64,000 nucleotides of DNA from Zea mays (Eukaryota; Streptophyta; Magnoliopsida; Poales; Poaceae). Positions 33,928 to 45,290 of this stretch are shown in pieces. The stretch is taken from assembly GCF_902167145.1 (NCBI RefSeq), contig NC_050097.1:172080923-172144922 (forward strand), given 5' to 3'. Position numbers and translations under genes: made by a program. The notes under the pieces are model-generated. The model worked only from the letters and a program-made list of their open reading frames with translations, did not search any database and had not been told where the DNA came from. The first letter of the stretch is position 1. Each line of letters begins with the position of its first letter.

Positions 33928-33936
33928 TATAAAAGG
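33928..33936 (+). promoter_or_regulatory. TATA box of Huck-like 5' LTR (copy 2)
   Basis: TATAAAAGG lies in the same context as in copy 1 (11019). The distance to the LTR end is about 280 bp. As a 5' LTR, this one would have driven genomic RNA synthesis. Confidence 0.75.
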
Positions 33937-34210
33937 AAGGTCCAGGGCTCTCGTATGGAAGGGTTGGCCGCGCGGGAGAACGGGCCGCCGCACAGTCTCT
34001 CTCACTCTCGCTCTCTCCCACGCGGACGCTTGTAACCCCCTACTGCAAGAGCACCCGACCTGGGCGCAGGACAACACGAAGGCCGCGGGTTTCCCCTTTG
34101 CTGTTTTCCCCCCCTTTGTGCTCCGTCTCGCGCCGACCCATCTGGGCTGGGACACGCGGCGAAAATTTACTCGTCGGTCCAGGGACCCCCCGGGGTCGAA
34201 ACGCCGACAG

Positions 34211-34231
34211 TTGGCGCGCCAGGTAGGGGCC
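34211..34231 (+). promoter_or_regulatory. Primer-binding site of Huck-like copy 2
   Basis: TTGGCGCGCCAGGTAGGGG follows the LTR after one base, in the usual position for a tRNA-complementary primer site. I did not identify the tRNA. Confidence 0.7.
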
Positions 34232-34269
34232 TGCTGCGTGTTGACGAACAACTTCCCATCAAGCTCCAG

Positions 34270-36771
34270 ATGGGTAGTCTTCAGCAACCTCTTCAACCCG
34301 GGACGATGCTTCGTTTCGGGAGTCTTGAGTTCATGTCCCTCGACGGCAGTTACGACATGATACTCCTTCCTCCGTCGCGCGGCAACGACAATGGCGGTCA
34401 TCAGCCCGCCCGCCGGCGGCGGAATCGACGACGTCTTCCCCACGTGGCGGAAGAGCAACACCCGGGTCTGTCCCGTCACCTTCCCCGCCGACGGAGGAGG
34501 AGGCGGGGCAGGGATGGCCAAGCAAGAGGCGGCACCTCGTCGGCTGTCGAGCGAGTCGACGGCGCCGGCGCCCCAACGGGGGACACGTCGGGCGTTGACC
34601 TCTCGTCTGAGACGAATACGAGCGTCGTTTCCCCGCAACACGCCAACTCCAAGTAGATGAACGATGCCAGCACGCTCGCGAAGGACTTGCTGGGCGTTAG
34701 CGTCGTACCTAAGACAATGGTGCAGTCCGTCCCTGACGTGGCTTCGTCACCACCCGTCGATCAAGAGGTACCGTCTGTTTCTCGTTCCATGCCTTTTAGA
34801 TTCAGCTGCGACCCACCAAGCGACCCCGCTTCGGTGGACGCTTTCATAAAGGCATGTCCAAACCCTCCGGGGTATCATATGCGGTCACCCTGGGACCGGT
34901 TGACAGCCGTCTCGACCTACGGGCCTCTGGGTTCCGAGGAAGATGACGAGCCCGACTCTGGTTGGGATTTCTCCAGGCTCGATAACCCCAGTGCCATGTG
35001 GGACTTCATGACCGCATGTGACTACTGCCTCTCCGATTGCTCCGATAGCAGCCACAGCCTCGGCGATGAGGACTGTGGCCCAAGTTGTGAATGCTTCCAC
35101 GTCGATCTAGGGGGTCTCGACGAAGGCAACCATCTTGGTATGCCGGAGGACGGTGATCCCCCTAGGCCTGCGCCTCGCATTGACATCCTTCAGGAGCTAG
35201 CTGTGGTCCCAGTCCCTGCGGGGGGTCAGGACGCACAGCTCGAGCAAATCCGCGAGGTACAGGCCAGGCTCGACGAGGAAGCAGGACAACTTGTGCAGCT
35301 TCAGCAAAATATCGGGCAGGAGTGGGCAGGCCGAGCACCGGCCGGAGAAGCGCGTCACCTGGCCCAGGACGTCCAGCACCGCATCGCCGACGATGCCAGG
35401 GCAAGGCTGCCTCTGGCTTCTGGTGGGGTCGGCCAGAACCTGGCTGCAGCAGCGATACTACTCCGAGCGATGCCGGAACCATCCACCACCGAGGGGCGGC
35501 GTATCCAGGGAGAGCTCAAGAATCTCCTAGAAGATGCCGCGGTCCGACGGGCCGAGAGCTCTGCCTCCCGAAGGCAGGGGTACCCCCTGGAGCATCGCGC
35601 TGCGACTTCCCGATTCATGCGGGAAGCCTCGGTCCACACCGGGTGAACGCGGAACTCAGCGCCTGCGGCCCCGGGTCGCCTCGGCAACGAGCACCACCGC
35701 CGCGACCATCGAGCCCACCTCGACGAGAAGGTGCACCGAGGCTACCACCCCAGGCGTGGGGGACGCTACGACAGCGGGGAGGATTGGAGCCCCTCGCCCG
35801 AACCACCTGGTCCGTGAGCTTTCAGCCGGGCCATACGACGGGCGCCGTTCCCGACCCGGTTCCGAACCCTGACTACCATCACCAAGTACTCGGGGGAGTC
35901 AAAGCCGGAGTTGTGGCTCGCAGATTACCGGCTGGCCTGCCAGCTGGGTGGGACGGACGATGACAACCTCATCATCCGTAACCTTCCCCTGTTCCTCTCC
36001 GACGTCGCCCGAGCCTGGCTGGAGCATCTGCCTCCTGCGCAGATCTCCAACTGGGACGACCTGGTCAAAGCCTTCGCCGACAACTTTCAGGGCACATACG
36101 TGCGCCCTGGGAACTCCTGGGATCTCCGAAGCTGCCGCCAGCAGCCGGGAGAGTCCCTGCGGGACTACATCCGGCGATTTTCGAAGCAGCGCACCGAGCT
36201 GCCCAACATCACCAACTCGGATGTCATCGGCGCTTTCCTCGCTGGCACCACTTGCCGCGACCTAGTGAGGAAGCTAGGTCAGAAGACTCCCACCAGGGCG
36301 AGCGAGCTGATGGACATCGCCACCAAGTTCGCCTCTGGGCAGGAGGCGGTCGAGGCCATCTTCCGGAAGGACAAGCAGCCTCAGGGGCACCAGCCGGAAG
36401 ACATCCCCGAGGCGTCCGCTCAGTGCGGCGCGAGGAAGAAGGGCAAGAAGAAGTCGCAAGCGAAACGCGACGCCGCCGAGCACAGGAACCCTCGGAAGCC
36501 TCCCGGAGGCGGCAACCTGTTCGACAAGATGCTCAAAGAGTCGTGCCCCTATCATCAGGGTCCTGTCAAGCACACCCTTGAGGAGTGCGTCATGCTTCAG
36601 CGCCACTTCTACAGGGTCGGGCCACCGGCGGAAGGTGGTCGAGCCCACAACAATGACAAGAAGGAGGATCACAAGGCAGAGGAGTTCCCTGAGGTCAACG
36701 ACTGCTTCATGATCTACGGTGGGCAAGTGGCGAACACCTCGGCTCGGCACCGCAAGCAAGAGCGCCGGTAG
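34270..36771 (+). pseudogene. gag: gag of Huck-like copy 2 (full length, four stops)
   Basis: The start is placed at ATG 34270 because frame 1 from there stays in register with all later gag motifs. The N-terminus is basic and Gly-rich. The central part holds an acidic segment (SDCSDSSHSLGDEDC) and a coiled-coil (EQIREVQARLDEEAGQL). The capsid region (LWLADYRLACQLGG; SLRDYIRRFSKQ) and the C-x2-H-x6-H-x4-C box (CPYHQ...HTLEEC, near 36544) follow. In-frame stops lie at 34654-34656, 35644-35646, 35815-35817 and 36769-36771. Three of the four sit where copy 1 is open or outside the window, so decay was independent in the two copies. Confidence 0.85.
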
Positions 36772-37182
36772 GTCTGCTCGGTAAAGGTGGCGGCGCCAGT
36801 CTACCTAGACTGGTCCGACAAGCCCATCACCTTCGACCAGGGCGACCACCCCGACCGCGTGCCGAGCCTAGGGACGTACCCGCTCATTGTCGATCCCGTC
36901 ATCGGCAACATCAGGCTTACCAAGGTCCTCATGGACGGAGGCAGCAACCTCAACATCATCTACGTCGAGACCCTCGGGCTCCTGCAGATCGATCTGTCCT
37001 CAATCCGGGCCGGCGCGGCGCCTTTTCACGGGATCATCCCCGGGAAACACGTCCAACCCCTTGGGCAACTCGATCTGCCCGTCTGCTTCGGGACTCCCTC
37101 CAACTTCCGAAAGGAAACCCTCACGTTCGAGGTGGTCGGGTTCCGAGGAACCTACCATGCAGTGCTGGGGAGACCATGCTAC
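36772..37182 (+). pseudogene. pol: Protease of Huck-like copy 2, N-terminal part (cut by CACTA)
   Basis: The frame continues from gag with VLMDGGSNLNIIY as the active-site core and LPVCFGTPSNFRKETLTFEVV. It is interrupted after AGACCATGCTAC by the CACTA element at 37183. The remaining part resumes at 53768 in a different window frame, but in register once the insertion and the duplicated TAC are removed. Confidence 0.85.
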
Positions 37183-37197
37183 CACTACAAGAAACTG
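37183..37197 (+). repeat. CACTA terminal inverted repeat, left
   Basis: CACTACAAGAAACTG is the canonical CACTA terminus, with TAC duplicated outside it. Confidence 0.92.
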
Positions 37198-37410
37198 ATA
37201 AATGTTCGTGGGTAAAATTAAGAACATGGGTACCCACGTTCTTACTTGAGGTAAGTTCATGGGTTATATTAAGAACGTGGGTACCCACGTTCTTAAGTTA
37301 AGTTCGTGGGCCCTGAAAAACCCGTCGAACTTAACGTGTTAGGAACGTGGGTACCCACGTTCTTAACTTAAGTTCGTCGGGCTTGTGCACACCGTCGAAC
37401 TTAATCATGA
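37198..37410 (+). repeat. CACTA subterminal repeats, left
   Basis: Three 24-bp palindromes, or near-palindromes, of the form AAGAACGTGGGTACC plus its mirror lie at 37220-37243, 37271-37294 and 37341-37364. Between them are TAAGTTCGTGGG and CCGTCGAACTTAA motifs. Such arrays are the expected binding region for a CACTA accessory protein. Confidence 0.85.
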
Positions 37411-37623
37411 AAACCTAAATCCAAAAATCCCACGCGCGCGGCTCTCTCTCTCACCCCCTATCTCATCTCGCCCACACACACGCGCTCCTCTCACCTAGGG
37501 CAGGCCGAGCCACCGCCGCGCCACCTCGAGCGGCCACGCCGCCGCCACGCCACCGCGCCCGGGCGGCGCCTTCGCCGCGCTGCCGCGCCACTACGACAGG
37601 GCCGTGCCGCCGCCGCGCTGCCG
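37411..37623 (+). other. CACTA interior left of the nested chromovirus
   Basis: GC-rich, with CTCTCTCTCTCACCC and repeated GCCACCGCCGCGCC motifs. No gene is seen. It continues at 47924 after the nested element. The 5-bp duplication TGCCG is at 37619-37623 and 47919-47923. Confidence 0.6.
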
Positions 37624-40585
37624 TGTCACACCCGGTTTTAGAAGGCAAACCGAATGCGAACCATGTACGTGCTAGGATCAGTTATTCACGTACACAGCAG
37701 TTACATAACATGGACATCATCACACAGTGCTCAAAATAGTATTAAAAGGGAATAATAGTTGATTACATCATACGTCTGAGACGTCCATATAGTTCTTACA
37801 ATAAATCAAAGTGCGGAAAAGAAATGTAGATAACTGCGGCCTTCACAGGCAGCCGACTGGGGGTTGCCGCTAACCCACTCCTAGAACTCGTCGTAGTCTT
37901 GGAACTCCTGGAAGTCTCCTTCCAAAGCTTCATCTTCGCCTGAGCAGTGGTTGCAATGCTGACAACCTAGGGATGGGGGGGGGTTTGGTGTGTAGAGCAA
38001 GGGTGAGTACACATCAACATACTCAGCAAGTATCCTGTTTGGCTGTAGTGGACTAGCTTTATGTGGGGATAAGTCAAGCAGTTGCTTTTAGTTGGTCAGA
38101 TTATTACTTACTAGTAGAAAGCCAAGTTTTAGCATTACCCAAGTTATTAACCCGATGTACCCTTTCCAAACGGAAAGAATACCACTTACCAGCACCATAG
38201 TCATAACCAAAACCATCGATTCTCATAGCCACCTGTACCACAATGCCTCTGATCAAGTACCACTAATCACTGGAGCTCCCTTGGCCGCTCATAACCGCGA
38301 GCACGGCTGATATATCAGTTTTCAAACACTCTGCAGAGGTTGTGCACTTTACCCACAAGCCGTGATTCCCTTTCTGCCCGGAGAGAGCTACTCCCCATTG
38401 ACCACTACCTAGGTGGCCTAGCAGGGCATCACTATGTAGCCTTTACAAAGATTCCCCGGGGCTGTAGCCACCCGTTAGGTTTCCTAAATGTACCGCACTC
38501 CTCCCCAAGGGACAAATCAACCTTGGCAGAGCGAGCCGCATACACCGAGCCCCATTGACGGCACGACGGCTAAGTGAACTACATCCCGGATCCTCTAATT
38601 ATTCACCTAAGGGCACCCCATTCTACCCTCATGGTTGCACTGTTTTCCCGGGCGGTCATCCATAGAACAGGTCCTTACGGAGAGGCACTCGAGAAACCGC
38701 TCGAGCCCCCTTAAAGCCACAAGTACAACATCATAATAAGAGAAGGGAAAACAGCGTATCATAGATAATCTCATCATGTTCATTGATTAGAGTTGAGCAA
38801 TAGCATAAAGCTAACTAATAATAATAATCCAACCCAGATAGGTAAACAAGGACATGGACAACAAAAGCTAGTCAATCCTTAGGTATAAATGTGTAATGCG
38901 GGAGGTGAATTAAATAATGAATAGGACAGAGATAGGTCAAAGGACACTTGCCTCCACCAACCGACTGCTGCTCAGGGGCTTCTCCTGCGAGTTCCTCGGG
39001 CTCTTCGACCGGATCGTTCTCTATGGGCCTGATTGGTTGCCCGCATATAGGCCAACCAGGCTCACGGTATGCGGCCGTAGTGTGTTTGGTTGTAGGTTGC
39101 ATCCACGTAACCAGGCGCGTGCTATTTTGCCGCTTGTTTGGTTTGCCGCATATGCATCAGCGCCTGTGTCTCGCGATGCAAAAAAGGAGCTCGGGCCAGG
39201 CTCTGGAGATGCGACCAAAATCTGCGCATCTGTGGAGCCAGGCTCACGCGATGCACAGCCAGGCTGCCGCGGACCTGGCTCGCTCGGCCATGCTGCCTAG
39301 ATACGGCAACCAATCAGGCCTTATGCGATTGCAAGCATACATACATTCATCCATTCAAATTGGGAAACAAACAGTATATCATACAAGGGAACAAATAAAG
39401 TGAATATGCATCAAGTATGACATTCGATATCGCATTCATTATGGTTAGAAAGAAACGGGAAAAGGTCTCGCAGGGGTTAAAGCTTATGCACTAACGATTA
39501 GTTACAATTGGTTCTAACAAAAGAATTTTAGTTATATGCACTAATGGGAACCTAGTCATTTTTAGTTGATCAATATTGAACTGGATAAACAATTGATTAT
39601 ATGAATCAACTAGCGTAACGGAATTCCAAATTAAATTTCCTGTTTCAATAACATGAACAATGATCAACCTGCCTAAAATAAAACACATACCAGTAATAAA
39701 AATAAAATGAAAATAAAAAAAGAGGGGGGCGGTTGAACCGGCCAGGGGGCGGTTGAACCGGCCTGGGGCAGGGGCGGCTGGGCAGGGCGCGGGCGCGGGG
39801 CAGGGGGGCGGCCGAGCTGGGGCGCGCAGGGGGCGGCGGCTAGGGCAGGCGGGCGGCCGAGCTGGGCGGGCGGGCAGTCGAACCGGCCAGGGGGCGGGGC
39901 AGGGCGCGCAGGGGCGGCGGCGGCCGAGCCGGCCAAGGGCGGCCGAGCTGGGCAGCGGTTGGGCCGGGGAGGGGGAGGCAGGAGAGGAGGGGAGAGGGAA
40001 GGGAGGAGAGGGGGAGGGGGACCTCACCGGGGACGGGGACGGGCGGCCGAACGGCGGGGCGGCCGAGCTGCAGGGGCGGCCGAGCTGTAGGGGGCGGCGG
40101 CTAGGGCAGGGGGGCGGCGGCTGGGGTGGGGAAGAGAGAGAATGAGAGGGAGGGAGAGGGGTTTTGGGAAAAATAAAGGGAGGGGGGGCGGCATGGGCCA
40201 ACTGGGCTCAAAAGGGGGCGCGGGCGGGGGCGGCTGAGCTGGCCAGGGCGCGGCCCACGGTGCGGGGGAGAGAAAAGGAAGAGGGAGAGAAAGAAAAAAG
40301 AAAAAGAAAAAGAAAGAAAAGGTTTTTCTTCTTTTCGAAATCCGATCTTCTTAGATGAATGCACTTACATTCCTAAGCAATCAAAGAATGCATAGTTCGG
40401 CATGGTGCATCAAACAACATAAGGTAATTTAGGGTTTTTCTTAACACGGGAATTCCAAGCCGAACCCCGCTAAAACTTTGGAAAAGGTCAAAGTTTAGCG
40501 AGGGAACGAGAAAAGAAAAGAGTAACGCCCGAATTTGGTGAGAGAAAAGAAGAAAAAATTCTACCCCCAAATTCAGGGCATTACA
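37624..40585 (-). repeat. 3' LTR of chromovirus (2,962 bp, includes a MITE)
   Basis: On the plus strand it starts TGTCACACCCGG and ends CAGGGCATTACA. It differs in length from the other LTR mainly because of the 297-bp MITE plus duplication at 39025-39324 and small changes in a GC-rich GGCGGCCGAGCTGGG tract (about 39730-40130). A purine-only run lies at about 40263-40322. Confidence 0.93.
39025..39321. mobile_element. MITE, PIF/Harbinger (Tourist)-like
   Basis: A 297-bp insertion is present only in this LTR. It starts GGGCCTGATTGGTTGCC and ends GGCAACCAATCAGGCCT, giving 16-bp inverted repeats. TAT is duplicated at 39022-39024 and 39322-39324, and the other LTR reads CTCTATGCG uninterrupted. 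The termini resemble Tourist-like MITEs, although a TAT duplication is not the usual TTA/TAA. It has no coding capacity. Confidence 0.8.
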
Positions 40586-40606
40586 AACCTATCCCCCTTA
40601 AAAGAA
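40586..40606 (-). promoter_or_regulatory. Polypurine tract of chromovirus
   Basis: The minus strand reads TCTTTTAAGGGGGATAGGTT directly before the LTR, the usual form in plant chromoviruses. Confidence 0.75.
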
Positions 40607-40621
40607 TCTCGCCCTCGAGAT

Positions 40622-41300
40622 TCAGGGCTGGCTAGCAAAGAGCTCTAGGTACTTAGCCATCAGATCATCTTCACGCTCCCAGGTTGCTTCTTCCTCTGGG
40701 TGGTGATTCCATCTGACTTTGCACATTCTGATGGTCTTCCTTCGGGTGACTCTGTCTGCAACCTCAAGGATTTGCACTGGCTTCTCAACGTAGGTCAAGT
40801 CCTCCTGGACTTCAAGACCTTCCACTGGCAACTGCTCTTCTGGCACACGCAAGCACTTCTTCAACTGGGACACATGAAAGACATCATGCACAGCAGACAA
40901 ATTTTCTGGTAGACTGAGCTGATAGGCCACTTCTCCACGTCTTGCAAGAATCTGATACGGACCAATGTAGCGGGGTGCTAACTTGCCTTTCACTCCGAAT
41001 CTTCTGACTCCTCTGATCGGTGACACTTTCAGATAGACAAAGTCTCCGACTTCGAAACTCAGCTCTCTTCTTCTTGTGTCTGCGTAGCTTCACTGTCTTG
41101 ATTGCGCTATCTTCAGATTCTCTCGGACCATCTTGATGTTCTCTTCGGCTTCCAGCAAAATGTCTGGCCCAAACACTTGCTTTTCTCCAGGCTGATCCCA
41201 TTGCAACGGAGTTCTACAACTCCTTCCATAGAGCGCCTGAAATGGTGACATCTTCAAACTGGCCTGGTAACTGTTGTTATAGGAAAACTCTGCATAAGGC
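40622..41300 (-). pseudogene. pol: Integrase C-terminus and chromodomain of chromovirus
   Basis: In element order it begins with the end of the integrase core ([29 protein letters not shown]). It then shows the GPF/Y-type region (GKLAPRYIGPYQI, AYQLSLPE, VFHVSQLKK) and ends with a chromodomain (RKTIRMCKVRW, EEEATWEREDDL). A TGA stop lies at 41090-41092. The N-terminal zinc domain and most of the DDE core are missing because of the deletion whose junction is near 41300. Chromodomains are thought to steer integration toward marked chromatin. Confidence 0.85.
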
Positions 41301-42538
41301 AATCTCTGCAATACCATCCTCAAATGATCTGCATGCTCTTCTTTGCTTTGAGAATAAATCAGAATGTCATCAATGAATACCACCACAAACTTATCAAGGT
41401 AATCCATGAATACACTGTTCATCAAGTTCATAAAGAACGCTGGCGCATTGGTCAAACCAAAAGACATCACTGTGAACTCATACAAACCATACTTGGTAAT
41501 AAATGCCGTCTTCGGAATGTCCGAAGGTCGGATCCTGAGCTGATGATAACCTGACCTCAGATCAACCTTGGAGAACACACTGGCTCCTCTCAACTGGTCG
41601 AACAGATCTTCTATTCTGGGCAAGGGATACTTGTTCTTGATCGTGACTTCATTCAAAGCTCGGTAATCGATACACATCCTTTTGGTGCCATCTTTCTTTT
41701 CTACGAACAAGACAGGGGCGGCCCAAAGCGAGGTGCTTGGCCGGATGTAACCTTTCTCTGACAGCTCATCAATCTGCTCCTTAAGCTCAACCAACTCTGG
41801 TCCAGATATTATGTAAGCTCTCTTAGAGATAGGGGCGGTTCCAGGAAGAAGCTCTATGGCAAACTCAACTTTCCGCTCTGGTGGCATACCCGGTAAGTCC
41901 TTTGGAAACACATCTGGGAACTCAGACACAACCTTGATACTCTCAATTGGGTCTGCTTCACTGCTATCAACGGCCATCTGATAACAACTTCCTTTCTTTG
42001 GCTCAGGCGGGACTAACTCGGTCACCACTTCCTCTCCTAGTGGAGACACCAACTTGATTGTCCTTTTATCACAGCTGATAACTGCCTGATACTTATCTAG
42101 CCAATTCATCCCTAGGATGACATCTATTCCCTGAGTACCCATTACTATAAGGTTGGCGGGAAACGCTATCCCCCTTATTTCCACACTTATATTCAAACAA
42201 ATGCTATCGGCTCGAATTCTACCACCGGCTGAGTCAATTTGAATGGGGGTTGACATGGTAGTAATTGGAAGATTATGTGCTTCTACCCATGATGCAGTAA
42301 TGAAAGAATGCATTGCTCCGGTATCAAATAACACTTCTGCAATATGGGAGTCGACTGGGAACATACCTACTATCATGCCGGGGGTCTCCTGAACTGCTTC
42401 CGCCTCCAAGTGGTTCAGTCTCCCATGATTGTAACGCGGCTGAGAGCGATTGCCTGCTCCAGGCTGAGACACGTTCTGCTTCGCTGGGGCATTGGGGCCT
42501 GACTGCTGCTGGGCTGCCTTCTTCGGACATTGCATCAC
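41301..42538 (-). pseudogene. pol: Protease and reverse transcriptase of chromovirus, joined in frame to integrase end
   Basis: The protease core [12 protein letters not shown] lies near 42320 and is followed by [11 protein letters not shown]. The RT has [35 protein letters not shown] and the palm motif FIDDIL near 41360. After [12 protein letters not shown] the sequence passes straight into integrase residues, so the RT connection, RNase H and most of the integrase are deleted. The frame is kept across the junction. An active element needs these parts, so the copy is defective. Confidence 0.88.
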
Positions 42539-43603
42539 CCAGTGGCCTTGCTCTCCACAGTGGAAACACGCCCTGTTTCCAACCTAAGCTGGTGCTGCCT
42601 GATTGTTCTGCTGGTTTGCTGGGGCAGGAAGACGAGGTGCTTGCTGATTCTGCCTCTAAAACTGACCTCCTGACTGATTGCTCTGACGGTTCTGGTACTG
42701 ATGCTGAGGATACTGCCTTTGGAACTGCTGATGCTGCTGAGGTGGACGCTGGTTCTGCCTGAACTGCTGAGGTTGATTGCCTGAGAAACGAGGACGACTG
42801 CTGCTTCCAGGCTGGGGTCCACTGATCTTGCGCTTACGATCCTCCATCTCCTTACGCTTTCTTTCTGTCATGATTGCTCTGTCAATCAGGTGCTGGAATG
42901 TCGGGAAGGTGTGATTCATCAGTTGGTACTGCAGAGGGTCAACCAATCCTCTCAGGAAACGGTACTGTCGCTTGGCGTTGGTGTTGACATCTTCAGGAGC
43001 ATAACGAGACAATTGCAGAAACCTATCTCGATACTCACTGACAGACAACGGCCCTTGCTTGAGAGCCAGGAACTCCTCCTTCTTCACTGTCATCAGACCT
43101 GCAGGGACATGGTACTGACGAAAACTACTTCTGAACTCTTCCCAAGTGATAGCGTCAGGGTGGGCATGGGTGGCGAGGTAAGACTCCCACCATGATTGGG
43201 CTGCTCCTCTCAACTGACGGGGACCATACAAGACTTTCTCCCTGTCATCGCACTGAGCGGTATACAACTCCCGCTCCACAGTGCGCAGCCAGTCTTCAGC
43301 ATCTATAGGGTCAGAAGAATGAGCGAACGTTGGTGGATGACCTCTCATGAATTCAGCACGCTTGTCTCTGGGCATCTGAGGCATCTGAGGCTGAGGTGGG
43401 GCCTGCTGCTGTTGCTGCTGCTGCTGCTGAATGGCGGCCAAAGTCTGACCGATGGCTTGAACTGCCTGAGTCTGCATCAGAAACATCTGCTCGATGGACA
43501 TCGGGGGCGGGGGCGGCAGGTGCTGCTGCTGGGGCACCTCATCCTGTTGAGCGGCTCGCTCCTGCTGAGCACGCCTTCCTCCTCTGCGCCTGTTCTCTGA
43601 CAT
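42539..43603 (-). pseudogene. gag: gag of chromovirus (two in-frame TAG)
   Basis: The start is placed at ATG 43603 (MSENRRRGG), just after TTCTGCAG. A poly-Gln run and a Pro-rich stretch come first. The capsid-type region (DAEDWLRTVERELY, AAQSWWESYLA, SVSEYRDRFLQLSRYAP) follows. A Gln-rich tail leads to the zinc knuckle [14 protein letters not shown] (C-x2-C-x4-H-x4-C) near 42565-42525. TAG stops at 42656-42658 and 42584-42586 interrupt the tail; both sit at sites one transition from CAG. The same frame continues into protease. Confidence 0.87.
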
Positions 43604-44010
43604 CTGCAGAATGCAACCACACATCAGAACTGATCTGGCAAGTCTTGCAGCATAAGAAAAGAGTAGAGGATTCTTCAACAGCACTGAACAGATGAGCATC
43701 TTCACTGATCTCCAACACAGACCACACAGCTTCTCAGATAAAGAGGAAAGGGGAATAAAAGGTTTCCCAACTATATAACTAACTCCATTAACATAATAGG
43801 TAAACCAAAATGCAGGGGATACCCACACTCTGGTGACAATCATTACAAAGATCCAAACCAAACATAGTTCATCATGACAAACATAAATGCACAGGATATA
43901 GCAAACTACCCTGTCTAACTAAGACTAACTAAAACTGAGACTAACGCTAAGACTGAAGCTTCTATGTATATATATATTTCGTATTAATTACAAGATCCAA
44001 CTCTGACGAT

Positions 44011-45030
44011 CTATGGTTCTAGAGTTATCTTGGTCTTGCAGTCGGGATTGCCATAAGACTGGGATCCACGCCGAGGTGAACGGTACAGGTGCTGAGTCCC
44101 GACGGGAGCGGGGGAACCATCCTCCAGGTGACGACGTTCCGCGCGCTCAACCCGCAGCAGGGCGATCTCAGCACGAGCCCTACTCAGCTCGTCCAATGCA
44201 TGGTCCAGCTCCGTGTTTAGCACGGCGGCTAGGTTGACTGTGCTGCTCAACCTAGGATTGCCCTCACCGACGGGTGAGACAATCACGCCTCCTGTGCTGC
44301 CAGATGAACGGCGGGGGTAATACCTCAGGTCAAGACCGTCAGCTACCCCACCGAAAACCGAGCAGTAGTGCGAAAGCGCACGCCGTGCAGCATCTTGCAT
44401 GGCTGCCTCAGCTGAGTCCCGCTCAGAGATAGAATAGTGCTCTGAGCAGGCCTCCGCACCCTAGAGACTGTTCTTCGGGCGGCGCACCAAGCAAGTTGCC
44501 TCCCAGCGGTCCGGGTAGACCCCGCGACAGTGCTGGTAGACCACACAGCGATACTCGATGGACCAAGTATGCCGGTTAAGTGCCCGACGTAGCAGGGTAT
44601 CGAGCGCATCGTGGAAGTGACACCCGCGAGCAGCGTCGCGAGTGATGGATCGAGCAAACCATCCTTCCAGCTCATGGTTAGCAGAGAAGTCGGTGTCGTG
44701 GCTCGAGCTGTCGTCGCCATCTCCGTCGTCTGGATCTCCTCCAGCAGCTGCTCCAGGGGCTGGGGCGCCCTGTGGTGGTGCAGGGGGCGCCTCCAGGGGA
44801 AGCACAGGGGAGCAGCTCCTCACAGACTCTATCTCCTGGTGGAGCGAGAAGGAAGAGCCCTGCTGCTCCTGCTCCTGTCGTTGACGTTCCTGCTCCTCAT
44901 GCAGGCGGTGGTGCAGTCTCTCGAAGTGGCTGGACTGTCCGGCCACGGGACGGCGAAGCGGACGCTCAGCAAGGCGGGAGGGTAAGAAGGGGATGACAGA
45001 CTTACGTGCAGTGTGTCTAAGTCGAGCCAT
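44011..45030 (-). CDS. Extra ORF between 5' LTR and gag of chromovirus (one in-frame TAG)
   Basis: One frame runs from ATG 45030 to TGA or TAG near 44011, about 340 codons with a TAG at 44461-44463. It is sense-oriented and upstream of gag. It shows a basic N-terminus, a Gln/Glu-rich coil (LHEEQERQRQEQEQQ), a Pro-rich and acidic linker, then a compact part: helix-like DALDTLLRRALNRHTW, strand-like IEYRCVVYQHC and WEATCLVRR, and helix-like DSAEAAMQDAARRALSHY. A second coil (LNTELDHALDELSRARAEI) follows. The alpha-beta-beta-beta-alpha order and Ala spacing recall a double-stranded-RNA-binding fold, but the usual Lys motif is absent. I do not recognise a family with certainty. Confidence 0.55.
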
Positions 45031-45274
45031 CTATAAAAGACATCGCAAGCAAAAGGGTGAGAACAGAATTAATATGACCAGCAAATAATGAATCATAAGT
45101 AAATGAAGGATTAGAATAAAACATGATTTTCAGCAAGGTATAATATATAGTAGAACATAGGTTTGATCGGTATGACCAACTTTTGAAGGGATATCAAAGT
45201 CAAGGAAGGGACAGAGGTCTATAGTCCTTAGAACGACCATTCTACTCTAGGTTAGCGGTCCTACAGTCAGCACG

Positions 45275-45286
45275 GCTTTGATACCA
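45275..45286 (-). promoter_or_regulatory. Primer-binding site of chromovirus (initiator Met tRNA type)
   Basis: The minus strand reads TGGTATCAAAGC a few bases inside the LTR. It differs from the usual initiator tRNA-Met complement TGGTATCAGAGC at one base. Confidence 0.8.
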
Positions 45287-45290
45287 CTTA

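Larger units (their letters stand above)
32647..34209 (+). repeat. 5' LTR of Huck-like copy 2 (1,563 bp)
   Basis: It begins TGTCGGGGACC and ends GGTCGAAACGCCGACA, followed by a one-base gap and the primer-binding site. Its internal layout matches 9652-11325: tandem array, CGCCTATAAAAGGAAGG promoter and GGTTGGCCGCGCGGG leader. Confidence 0.94.

Noticed and set aside
39491..40201. Pro/Ala-rich ORFs in both chromovirus LTRs (also 47042-47697)
   Set aside because: They arise from the GGCGGCCGAGCTGGG tract. Both strands are open at once, so this is composition and not coding.
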